DNA of 64,000 nucleotides, taken from the IMG/VR virus record IMGVR_UViG_3300012931_000015, positions 1 through 64,000 of that record. One strand, written 5' to 3'. Numbering within the stretch: the stretch's first letter is position 1; each line of letters begins with the position of its first letter. Origin of the DNA: a virus. Below are positions 24,634-32,012 of this stretch, in pieces. The position numbers and the translations under genes are program-made. The notes beneath the pieces were generated by a model. It worked only from the letters and a program-made list of their open reading frames with translations. It was not told where the DNA came from and searched no databases.

Positions 24634-24664
24634 TTTTGTCTTCCTTTTAATTTAAATTTTTTAC

Positions 24665-24692
24665 TTGACATTGAAGCTTTCTGCATTATCAT
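24665..24692 (+). promoter_or_regulatory. Promoter of the first small hydrophobic peptide module
   Basis: TTGACA (24665-24670), 16 bases, TATCAT (24687-24692). Carries CTTGACATTGAAGC exactly as at 5999. The predicted transcript starts just before the leader box ACAGAAAAAGGGGGA (24705-24719). Confidence 0.7.
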
Positions 24693-24704
24693 GCTAATAT
24701 ATAA

Positions 24705-24900
24705 ACAGAAAAAGGGGGAAATCTTTTAAAAATTGGAGTCCTATTATGGATTTTAATATCATTAAACTGTTTATTCTACTTATAGAAATCGCTTTAACTA
24801 TAATTGAATTGTTGTCAAAAAGATAATAATTAACAGATAATTGTTTATAGATAAAAGATATAAAAGATAAATGATTTATTTATCCCTCCTCCTTTTCTGT
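24705..24900 (+). ncRNA. Fold-back mRNA module 1 (leader/trailer complementarity)
   Basis: Leader 24705-24719 and trailer 24887-24900 are complementary over 14 pairs with one bulged A and one G.U pair: ACAGAAAA(A)GGGGGA with TCCTCCTTTTCTGT. They enclose the 26-residue peptide gene. In hok, Fst and AapA type I toxins such end-to-end pairing makes the primary transcript inert until processed. A minus-strand TACTAATT at 24906-24913 could start an antisense RNA through the trailer; this is speculative. Confidence 0.5.
24746..24826 (+). CDS. 26-residue hydrophobic peptide, type I toxin-like (module 1)
   Basis: ATG at 24746 with TTGGAG 9 bases upstream; stop TAA at 24824. Sequence MDFNIIKLFILLIEIALTII then ELLSKR: one membrane helix with charged ends and a Lys-Arg tail. 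This is the general plan of type I toxins (Ibs, Fst, TisB, AapA), which insert into the inner membrane. The paralogous gene at 24982 has the same length and plan. Toxicity is inference. Confidence 0.55.
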   Translation: MDFNIIKLFILLIEIALTIIELLSKR

Positions 24901-24945
24901 ATTTTAATTAGTATTCTATTTTTTGTTACAATAAAAATATTAAAA

Positions 24946-25123
24946 ACTAGAAGGAGGAAATACATATTTTAGGAAATCAAAATGCTAATAACCATATTAA
25001 AAATTTCTCTCATCTTATTGCATATCTTATTATTCATACTCGAATTATTTTATAAAAAATAATTCATAATAGATAACAGATAAATGTTAAAAGATAAATG
25101 ATGTTCCTTATCTTCCTTCTAGT
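24946..25123 (+). ncRNA. Fold-back mRNA module 2 (leader/trailer complementarity)
   Basis: Leader 24946-24958 and trailer 25111-25123 pair over 13 continuous bases with one G.U: ACTAGAAGGAGGA with TCTTCCTTCTAGT. The leader box is itself a strong Shine-Dalgarno-like GGAGGA. The trailer is preceded by AAAAGATAAATGAT, also found in the module 1 trailer (24862-24875), showing the two modules are tandem duplicates. Confidence 0.5.
24982..25062 (+). CDS. 26-residue hydrophobic peptide, type I toxin-like (module 2)
   Basis: ATG at 24982, stop TAA at 25060. MLITILKISLILLHILLFIL then ELFYKK: a single membrane helix with a Lys-Lys tail, same length as the module 1 peptide and with the same E-L-(L/F) turn before the basic tail. 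The nearest ribosome site is TTAGGAAAT, 8-12 bases upstream. The 230 bases after it hold the trailer and the AGGAG-bearing leader of the next Cas2-like gene. Confidence 0.55.
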   Translation: MLITILKISLILLHILLFILELFYKK

Positions 25124-25294
25124 ATATTAAAATACAATAACTAAATAATCTAAATTTTTCTTCTCTATATATTTTTCTTCTTTATTTTATTATAATTTTT
25201 AACTACAATATAAAAAATAAAGGAGTTGATATAAAATAAAAAAGCTAATAAAAACAGTGCTTCATGAAATATCTAAAAAACATTTGGAGGAAAA

Positions 25295-25552
25295 ATGGAA
25301 AAATTATGTATCTTCACATATGATATAAAAAACGCAAAAGACGAAGATTTAGGCAAAATAATTAAAATACTTTTTAAATTAAAAGCTACTAAAATTCAAG
25401 ATTGTGTTTATGTATTTAAAGATAATAGAAATGCCAAAGAGCTAATAAAATTATTTGAAAAAATTTGTAAAAAAGAAACTGATAGAATATTTATTGCAAA
25501 ATCTTCAGATTGGTCAAGCCTTAATCCTCTGATTGATCTAAAGAATTTCTGA
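25295..25552 (+). CDS. Cas2/VapD/SinR-like ferredoxin-fold protein
   Basis: 85 residues, GGAGG 7 bases before the ATG. MEKLCIFTYDIK starts with a strand ending in YD; KIQDCVYVFKDN gives the second strand pair, and the end IFIAKSSDWSSLNPLID closely follows the lF-x-a-x-x-x-DWas pattern of SinR/Cas2-like stand-alone proteins. A clearer family member than the one at 24176. Overlaps the convergent gene by 32 bases. No cas1, no array. Confidence 0.65.
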   Translation: MEKLCIFTYDIKNAKDEDLGKIIKILFKLKATKIQDCVYVFKDNRNAKELIKLFEKICKKETDRIFIAKSSDWSSLNPLIDLKNF

Positions 25553-25739
25553 TATACTTATTAAGAAATTCTTCCCATACTTCGGGATTTTCTTTACCCT
25601 CGAAAGTAAACTCCACTATCTTTCCACTTTCAAATATTATTTTCCCATCAGTTGTTATTCCTTTATACCCCAAACCATATTTTATTTCTTTAACAATATC
25701 ACCCGGTTCAGGGATACCAGAGGTGTCATTTAATGCCAT
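25521..25739 (-). CDS. Small protein convergent with the second Cas2-like gene
   Basis: 72 residues; AAAGGAG 7 bases before the ATG. Reads as a small beta-barrel-like domain (PEPGDIVKEIKYGLGYKGIT, DGKIIFESGKIVEFTFEG) with an acidic tail. KOW/SH3-like or hypothetical. It repeats the convergent overlapping arrangement of 24421-24633, though the two small proteins are not obviously homologous. Confidence 0.6.
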   Translation of the reverse strand: MALNDTSGIPEPGDIVKEIKYGLGYKGITTDGKIIFESGKIVEFTFEGKENPEVWEEFLNKYIRNSLDQSED

Positions 25740-25790
25740 TTTTTCTCCTTTCTATTTTTTTTATTTATGATTTTTTATTAAAAATATAAT

Positions 25791-25818
25791 TTAGTGCTTT
25801 AATGTATATAGTTACCTA
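25791..25818 (-). repeat. 28-bp inverted boundary repeat, right copy
   Basis: Exact reverse complement of 19457-19484. On the minus strand it supplies the last codons (GNYIH and stop) of the TnpB fragment at 25912. Confidence 0.9.
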
Positions 25819-25912
25819 TTTTTAATTCAAAAACCAAGCATCTTTGAGCTTTTCTTTTTTCACGAGTTTGTTGTATTCCTAATTTTATTGCGTTTCTTTT
25901 TTCTTCTGTCAT
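25799..25912 (-). pseudogene. 5' fragment of a tnpB gene cut by the boundary repeat
   Basis: ATG at 25912. Thirty-two residues of TnpB-like N-terminus (TREKRKAQRCLVFELKI, the opening of many Firmicute-type TnpB proteins) followed by GNYIH-stop from the boundary repeat. The rest of the gene is absent. An IS605-type left hairpin (26000-26019) lies about 90 bases upstream in the correct orientation, so this is the left end of a broken element. The remaining sequence 25913-26163 contains no gene I can support. Confidence 0.5.
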
Positions 25913-25999
25913 ATTGTTTATATAAGTTATTCTATATAATATTCTTGTTTTATTAGTACATCAAATTTTTTAAAGTACCACAAATTGTTCACAATTCAT

Positions 26000-26019
26000 C
26001 CAACGACTGAAGTCGATGG
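26000..26019 (-). repeat. IS605-type left-end hairpin (broken element)
   Basis: CCAaCGACT-GA-AGTCGaTGG, stem with one A.A mismatch; on the minus strand it is followed by ATGAATTGTGAAC, matching the left end at 13687-13718. Confidence 0.6.
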
Positions 26020-26163
26020 TTTTCTTGTGAAAGATTCTCATAAATATGTAGTAGACATTTTAAAAAATTCAACTAAAAATAGTAAGTTTGATACTGAAAA
26101 GTAAAAACCAGTAAAATTCTTTATTCTATTTTAATAAACAAATAAACTAAAATTCCCCAAAAT

Positions 26164-26333
26164 TTCAAACATTTGCCTTTTTTAATTACTAATAGAAAAT
26201 ATATACCTACGGAACATAGGGATTTTAAGCCTGTGGAGAAATAAACCTCTGAACTTGAAAAAGTTAAATTTTTTAGGTTTAAGTTATGTTTCTGTGAAAC
26301 AGGAAGCTCACAACTCTAGTTGTGGGTAGTTCA
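26164..26333 (+). ncRNA. Orphan omegaRNA-like right end without tnpB
   Basis: Contains GGAAGCTCACAACT-CT-AGTTGTGGGTAGTTCAC at 26302-26333 (split here for length), whose 7-bp stem (26309-26315 with 26318-26324) and GTAGTTCAC ending are typical of TnpB-element right ends and omegaRNA 3' scaffolds. Upstream 26205-26300 can form further stems (CCTACGGAACATAGG; CTGTGAAACAG). No intact tnpB precedes it. If transcribed, the guide would be the sequence right of 26333, just before the first tail-operon gene. Confidence 0.45.
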
Positions 26334-26363
26334 CTAATAAAGTGATTAATATAAGGAAATACT

Positions 26364-26699
26364 ATGAAACTCATCAAAAAAATAATCAAAGAATCTAAAA
26401 AAATAGGAAATGTTGAGCTTGAAAAGGGTGATGTGATTTATGTTCCTATGAAAGAAGCAGATACAGAAGATATAAAAGTTGTTAATCCCGATATAGAAAG
26501 TTTGCCCGAAAATGCTTGGAACGAATGGAGCATAGATAAATTAGCTTCACATTTTGTTTCTCAAGCAAAACAGAAAGGTAGAGAAGCTATATCAAAAAGC
26601 ATAATGAATATTGAACGATGGAATTCTGAAAAAAATCCTGACTTATCAAAAAAAGCAAGATCAGTTTTTGAAAAATATAAAAGCCAACTGGAAAAATAA
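26364..26699 (+). CDS. Unknown 111-residue protein at head of tail operon
   Basis: AAGGAA 7 bases before the ATG. Basic start (KLIKKIIKESKKIG), a mixed middle (GDVIYVPMKEAD) and a helical C-terminus (KLASHFVSQAKQKGREAISK, SKKARSVFEKYKSQLEK). No family recognised. Position directly before a baseplate gene suggests a small structural or assembly protein. Confidence 0.6.
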   Translation: MKLIKKIIKESKKIGNVELEKGDVIYVPMKEADTEDIKVVNPDIESLPENAWNEWSIDKLASHFVSQAKQKGREAISKSIMNIERWNSEKNPDLSKKARSVFEKYKSQLEK

Positions 26700-26728
26700 A
26701 AAAGTAATTATCTTAAAGGAATAAAATA

Positions 26729-29110
26729 ATGGATTTTAGTTTTGAGGGTTTAAAATTACTTATTAATAATAGATTATCTTTGTTATCGGACTGGGCTTCA
26801 ATTTTGAAGTTTTCGGTAACACAGCGTATTATCGACGCAACTGCTTTTGTGCTTTCTAAATTTTCTACATATTCTGAATTCTTGTTAAATGAAAGTAAAT
26901 GGCAGACCGCTAGAAATAGATCATCTTTTATTTATCAAACCCCCTATTTAAGTTATTTCCCACATCGCAAAAAATCTTCGTCCGGCTTTATTGAGCTTTC
27001 AACAGACCCATCTTTTGCTAATCCGTGGACAGGCAATACACTTTCTTTTCCTGAATGGTCAACTTTTACAATAGACAATAAAAACATTTTTTTAGCTTCA
27101 ACATATACTTATGCTACTTCTGACGGAAATTCAAAAACTTTACCTGTTAGTCAAGGTAACATAGTTGAAACTTTTTATACAGCAACAGGAACTCTTAGTG
27201 AAACAATAGAAATTGATAATGATAGTGTTGATAATGAGCATATAAAAATATATAGTGTAATTGATGAAATAAATGAAGTGTACGAGGAAATTGAAACAAC
27301 AACTAATATTTATACTATTACTGATCCTGATTTATTAGTTTGTGAAATAAGTAATGATTATGACTACACAAAAGTCATATTAAAATTTGGTGATAATATA
27401 AATGGTCGTGCTTTAAATGTAGGAGAAAGACTTAGAATAGTTTATGCTGAAACTTTAGGTGATTTAGGCAACATCTATAATACTGGTACTGCTATTGTAA
27501 ATTTTACTGTTTTAGATAGTTTTAGTAATCCGGTTACCCTATATGCAAGAGTTAATGATTATATAGATGGCGGAAAAGATATTGAAGATATAGACTCAAT
27601 TAAACTTAATGCTCCAGCACTTTTTCAAACAGGTTATCGTTGTGGTAATACTGATGACTGGAATACAATTTTAGCTCAAAAAAGTTCTATCGGAAAAGTT
27701 TTTGTTTATGGAGAATACGAGTTATATAAAGATATACTTGCTTCTAAAACAGAAGAACAAGCAATACTTGATGGTGATTTGACAGCAAGCGGAAGAGTAC
27801 CAAATGTCGATAATATAGCTTTTATAGTTGCTTTGAGTCCTTCAGGAGAAATTTTATCTGATGACGACAAAGATGATATAGTTCAAAATTATTTAAGAGG
27901 AATGGATGGTTCTGAAAAGAAAATAAGTCCTACAACTTTTATTAGTTGGGATGACCCAGAAATAATTGATTTAAGAGTAATATCAAATGTGTTATTAGAA
28001 GTAACTGCTGTATCATCCGAAGTAGTAAACGATGTTACTGCTGATTTGGATGCAGAATATGATGTTATGAATCAGAGTTTTTTTGGTCATTTATATAAGT
28101 CAATATTTGATTCTTTTATACAAAATATTAGTGGAGTATTTAAACATGACACAATGGTTTATGTAAGAGATTTAAAATATGAAAAAGATTCTCAGTCTGG
28201 TTTAATATTTTTAGTTTTACCTACTTGTATTGAAAATAGTCTTCATGTTAATATAAAGCGTAAAATAAATGGGGTTTGGGGTGATTGGGAACTTGCATTA
28301 TATGATGATGGTTTAGGTGGTTTTAAAGAATTAAAACAATATAAAATTGAAAATGGTTATATAGATTATGCAACAGGTAATGTAAAGTTTACTTTTTTAG
28401 GTGATGGTTTAACTCATATTACAAACGGTGAATTTACAGAAGATTTGACTGGTTGGAGTATTGACCCATCGGTAAGTCCTAATAATGTCGCTATAACTCG
28501 TGTTAATAGCACAACAGAGCTAGGGGAAGCTTCTAATGATAGTAGTCTTGAAAATTACGCAAGCGATGATCCTTATTGTCTAAAAATAATAGGTGTATCA
28601 GGAAATAGTGGTAATGTTAATGATAATTGGGTTTCACAGGAACTTGATTTAACTACTGGTGAAACTTATGAATTAAATATGTTAGTTTATGCTCCTTCAA
28701 GTAATATTACAGGTAGTGGAAACGCTATTCGCTATGGTATAGGTACAGCTTTGGGATTAACAGATATTGCTAATCATGTTTTTAACACTCCCACTGACGG
28801 AAATGAAGATGAGTGGACTCATGTAACACTTACTTTTACTGCTGGTGCGACTAATTTTTTAAACTTATTTATGAATTCAACAACTACAAGTGATAAATGG
28901 TATTGTGATGCTGTTGAATCAAAACATACCGAACCTGATATAAGTTGGGGTATTAATGATCCTGATGAAAGCGGAAATGAATTAACTGCTTATGCTATTG
29001 AGATATATTATCAGCCAAGAAGTGATGAAGATATTATATTGCAACATAGAGACCAGATTATTAATATGAGCTCTTCTCAAATTCTCGTTAATACAGAGTA
29101 TCAATCATAA
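26729..29110 (+). CDS. Baseplate wedge protein, gp6/J-like, with carbohydrate-binding-like insertion
   Basis: 793 residues. The N-terminal two thirds follow T4 gp6/baseplate J: long N-terminal helix region, PYLSYFPHRKKSSSGFIELS, IILKFGDNINGRALNVGERL-type strand (ITRG-like GD-x-N-GR-x-L), VNDYIDGGKDIEDIDSIKLNAP and QTGYRCGNTDDW. Gp6 forms the inner ring of the baseplate. Around residues 565-705 a beta-rich segment (NGEFTEDLTGWSID, DNWVSQELDLTTGETYELNM, WTHVTLTFTAGATNFLNLF) looks like a CBM4/9-type jelly-roll, suggesting glycan contact. Function from family; insertion from pattern. Confidence 0.82.
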   Translation: MDFSFEGLKLLINNRLSLLSDWASILKFSVTQRIIDATAFVLSKFSTYSEFLLNESKWQTARNRSSFIYQTPYLSYFPHRKKSSSGFIELSTDPSFANPWTGNTLSFPEWSTFTIDNKNIFLASTYTYATSDGNSKTLPVSQGNIVETFYTATGTLSETIEIDNDSVDNEHIKIYSVIDEINEVYEEIETTTNIYTITDPDLLVCEISNDYDYTKVILKFGDNINGRALNVGERLRIVYAETLGDLGNIYNTGTAIVNFTVLDSFSNPVTLYARVNDYIDGGKDIEDIDSIKLNAPALFQTGYRCGNTDDWNTILAQKSSIGKVFVYGEYELYKDILASKTEEQAILDGDLTASGRVPNVDNIAFIVALSPSGEILSDDDKDDIVQNYLRGMDGSEKKISPTTFISWDDPEIIDLRVISNVLLEVTAVSSEVVNDVTADLDAEYDVMNQSFFGHLYKSIFDSFIQNISGVFKHDTMVYVRDLKYEKDSQSGLIFLVLPTCIENSLHVNIKRKINGVWGDWELALYDDGLGGFKELKQYKIENGYIDYATGNVKFTFLGDGLTHITNGEFTEDLTGWSIDPSVSPNNVAITRVNSTTELGEASNDSSLENYASDDPYCLKIIGVSGNSGNVNDNWVSQELDLTTGETYELNMLVYAPSSNITGSGNAIRYGIGTALGLTDIANHVFNTPTDGNEDEWTHVTLTFTAGATNFLNLFMNSTTTSDKWYCDAVESKHTEPDISWGINDPDESGNELTAYAIEIYYQPRSDEDIILQHRDQIINMSSSQILVNTEYQS

Positions 29111-29121
29111 AAAGGAAAAAA

Positions 29122-30192
29122 ATGTATAATAAATTATGTGGAGTTTACATTATAAGAAATTTTTATGATAATAAAATTTATGTTGGGAAGTCTGTTGATA
29201 TTGAAAAAAGATTAAAAGATCATAAAAATAAACTTAAAAAAAATACTCATATAAATAGTTATCTTCAAAATTCATGGAATAAGTATGGAGAAAATACTTT
29301 TGATTTTGAGATTGTTGACTTATGCAAAAAAGAAGAGCTAAACGAAAGAGAAATATATTATATTAAAGAATTTAAAAGCACTGATGAAAATTTTGGTTAT
29401 AATATGACTGAAGGTGGGGAGGGAGGAGATACTCTTAGTAAACATCCTAAATTTGAAGAAATTCAAAAAAAAATAAGAAGGAATAATCATACTAATTTAG
29501 GAAGAAAAAGTATTTTTAAAGATGGTGTATATAAATATGTGTTTAAAGAAAACTTAGAATATTATTTAAAAGAGGGTTGGGTTATAGAAGGTTCAAATAA
29601 AGGAAAATTAAGAACTCAAGAACAAAAAATAAATCTTAGTAAAGCTTTTAAAGGTAGAGTTTTTTCTGAAGAAAGAAAAGAAAAATTAAGAAAGAGGATG
29701 CTAGGAAAAAATAATCATAATTATGGAAAGTCTATGTCAATAGAAACCAGAAAAAAAATAAGCGAATCTAAAAAAGGTAAAATATCTTTTTCCAAAGGTA
29801 AAAGTTTAGAAGAGTTATATGGTAAAGAAAAAGCAGATAAGATGAAAAAATTTTTAAGTGAGTCTTTTAAAGGGAAAAAAACATATTTAGTTCCTTGGAG
29901 CAAAGGATTAACAAAAGAAACCGATGAAAGATTAAGGAGAATATCAGAAAGTTGTAAAACAAGGCAACTATCAGAAGTAACACATGAGAAACTTAGAAAA
30001 GCAAAAAGTGGTAAAAATAATCCAAGAGCGAAACACTACGTTTTTTATTCTCCTTGTGGAGTTAGACATGATATAGTTGGGAATTTAACTAATTTCTGTA
30101 AAGAACAAAACTTAGGTTATACAACAATATACAAAGTTTTAAATAATAAAATAGAAAATAATTATAAGAACTGGAAAATATATGAGTTATAA
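29122..30192 (+). CDS. GIY-YIG homing endonuclease
   Basis: 356 residues. GIY-YIG catalytic domain at the start: GVYIIRN, KIYVGKSVDIEKRLKDH (R and H conserved), NSYLQNSWNKYGENTFDFEI, LNEREIYYI with the catalytic Glu, and NMTEGGEGG. The remainder carries NUMOD-type repeats (SKAFKGRVFSEERKEKLRKR, ISESKKGKISFSKGKS, LRKAKSGKNNPRAKH) for DNA binding. Inserted between two tail genes; its 3' end overlaps the next start by 11 bases. Freestanding homing nucleases of this type spread between phages and usually leave flanking genes intact, as here. Confidence 0.93.
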   Translation: MYNKLCGVYIIRNFYDNKIYVGKSVDIEKRLKDHKNKLKKNTHINSYLQNSWNKYGENTFDFEIVDLCKKEELNEREIYYIKEFKSTDENFGYNMTEGGEGGDTLSKHPKFEEIQKKIRRNNHTNLGRKSIFKDGVYKYVFKENLEYYLKEGWVIEGSNKGKLRTQEQKINLSKAFKGRVFSEERKEKLRKRMLGKNNHNYGKSMSIETRKKISESKKGKISFSKGKSLEELYGKEKADKMKKFLSESFKGKKTYLVPWSKGLTKETDERLRRISESCKTRQLSEVTHEKLRKAKSGKNNPRAKHYVFYSPCGVRHDIVGNLTNFCKEQNLGYTTIYKVLNNKIENNYKNWKIYEL

Positions 30193-31993
30193 TATAAGTA
30201 TTGTTAAGTACATTCCAAAGTTTCTTAAAGAAACTCGCTGGAAACAGTTTGCACAAGTGATTGATTCAGTTTTGCAAGATATTTATGATGAATATTTAGA
30301 TGATTGGTTTAAGTTTTTAAAAAAAGAACTTGCTACATTTGACGATTTTGTAAATATAATAAAAAGTTTAGGCTATCCAATAAATTTAAATTATCTATAC
30401 GATGAAACCTTTATAAAAAAAATGGCTTTGACTATAACAGAGCGTATAAGATTAAAAACTACACCGACTGCTTATGAAAGATTATTTTATGCTCTTGGTG
30501 TAAAAGGTTATATTTATCCTTTGGTAGAAATAAATAATGCTTTAGTAGCTCTTTTAAATTATGATGAAATAACTGATATTATAGAATATTTAAATTCTGT
30601 ATATGTTGAAGAAATATTTGAATTAACAAAACATTTTGATTTAAGAGTAGAACCAAAATATGTTGTGGATTGGACAACAAGTTATTATTTAACAAGACCA
30701 AAGCATCATTATAAATTAACTGAAACTTATGGAAATTTTGTAATGGATGCAGGTACTTATCCTAATAATGGTACTCATAATTTAAACTCTAGTAATTTAA
30801 ATCAACCCTCTATAATATCTGGTATAGGTTGTTATTTATTTGATGGTATTACAAATAGAATAGACACAAATTATTATATTTCAAACGTAAATAAAACTAT
30901 TTCATTTTGGGCTAAAAAAGTAGATTTAACAAATAATCAAATTGTATTTGGAAGTGAAGATAGTATAGGAAATAAATTTTTCTTTGGTTTTCAAAATACA
31001 GGTTTTATGGGTGCTGGTATAAGCAGTCAGGATTGGGATAATCAATTTGATATTTTATCTATAATACCAACTTTTGTTGAAACTGATTGGCATTGGTATT
31101 GTATTACTTTTAATAATGGTATAGGAAGAACAAATTTATATGTGGATAATATTTTAATTGGCTATACATTAACTTCTAATAGAATTTCAGAATTAGATTA
31201 TTATATAGGTTGTAGAAATAATAACGGAACTGATGATTATTTTTTTAACGGTTATATAAGTGATTTTAGAATTTATGAATATGTTGTAGCAGAAGAAACA
31301 AGAGATGATATATATAATAGTGGTAATGGTAGAATAGAAAATGTTTTAAAAACAGATGATATTGGACAATTTTTAGAAGAAAATACACTTAAAGTAATGC
31401 AATATGAATTTGAAAAAATAAAAATGCACGAGGAAGTTCCTCATTTTTCTTCAACATTAAATTTAAACTGTAATGAATCTGGTATTGTTTGTTCACAAAT
31501 TGTTTATGATAGTGAAGGAAATGTATTTGAAAATGGAATAATTCAAACAATTGTAACAAATAATTGGTTAAAAATTGAAGGAATTGCTTTTGATATAATT
31601 AACCCTGATTCTGGTGATTATTATAAATTTGATGATACGATTGCTTGGAAATGGGACACAACAAAAGAAGGTTGGTTAGATAATATTTCTAAAATTGTTT
31701 TAGGACAAGGTTTACAAACTGAAGTTTTAGCTTCTGTTGAAGCACTACAAATACCAGTTTATGAACATGATATTTTAGAAGCAGAAAAATCAGAAACTTA
31801 TATTGGTGGTACTAATAATTCAGGACAATATATAATAGATGTGGATGTTGGAAGACCCTCAGATATTTATTGGGTTACGGAAATAGGATTGTATAATAGT
31901 AATGGATTATTAATATTTTATGCAAAAACTCCTAGATTAAATAGAACAAGTGATTATAGATTTAGATTTAAAATAACGATTGATAAAAATTAA
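30182..31993 (+). CDS. Tail protein (gpI-like N-terminus) with LamG domain
   Basis: 603 residues. Residues 1-170 (FLKETRWKQFAQVIDSVLQD, LTITERIRLKTTPTAYERLF) resemble tail protein I and baseplate-to-fibre connectors. Residues about 180-385 form a LamG/concanavalin-like domain (GTHNLNSSNLNQPSIISGIG, ISFWAKKVDLTNNQIVFGSE, WHWYCITFNNG, FFNGYISDFRIYEY). The C-terminus (SDIYWVTEIGLYNSNGLLIF) resembles the N-terminal collar region of P2-type tail fibres. Likely a host-binding adaptor. Its ribosome site is weak and lies inside the homing gene. Confidence 0.75.
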   Translation: MSYNISIVKYIPKFLKETRWKQFAQVIDSVLQDIYDEYLDDWFKFLKKELATFDDFVNIIKSLGYPINLNYLYDETFIKKMALTITERIRLKTTPTAYERLFYALGVKGYIYPLVEINNALVALLNYDEITDIIEYLNSVYVEEIFELTKHFDLRVEPKYVVDWTTSYYLTRPKHHYKLTETYGNFVMDAGTYPNNGTHNLNSSNLNQPSIISGIGCYLFDGITNRIDTNYYISNVNKTISFWAKKVDLTNNQIVFGSEDSIGNKFFFGFQNTGFMGAGISSQDWDNQFDILSIIPTFVETDWHWYCITFNNGIGRTNLYVDNILIGYTLTSNRISELDYYIGCRNNNGTDDYFFNGYISDFRIYEYVVAEETRDDIYNSGNGRIENVLKTDDIGQFLEENTLKVMQYEFEKIKMHEEVPHFSSTLNLNCNESGIVCSQIVYDSEGNVFENGIIQTIVTNNWLKIEGIAFDIINPDSGDYYKFDDTIAWKWDTTKEGWLDNISKIVLGQGLQTEVLASVEALQIPVYEHDILEAEKSETYIGGTNNSGQYIIDVDVGRPSDIYWVTEIGLYNSNGLLIFYAKTPRLNRTSDYRFRFKITIDKN

Positions 31994-32012
31994 AATAGTA
32001 AGGTAATAAAAA

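Larger units (their letters stand above)
19457..25818. mobile_element. Accessory island bounded by inverted TnpB-element ends (putative)
   Basis: 6362 bases between perfect 28-bp inverted repeats. Gene content differs from the surrounding replication and virion genes: small toxin-like and membrane genes, an HTH repressor and an IS1595-type transposase. Both boundary repeats interrupt coding frames (19348 and 25912), which end at the same TAA of the repeat. Whether the whole segment ever moved as a unit, or whether two end fragments landed independently in opposite orientation, cannot be told from one sequence. Confidence 0.45.

Noticed and set aside
24661-25140. CRISPR-like tandem repeat next to Cas2-like genes
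   Set aside because: Only two units, about 240 bases apart, with a coding peptide in each and no short regular repeats; there is no cas1. Tandem toxin-like modules explain the data better.
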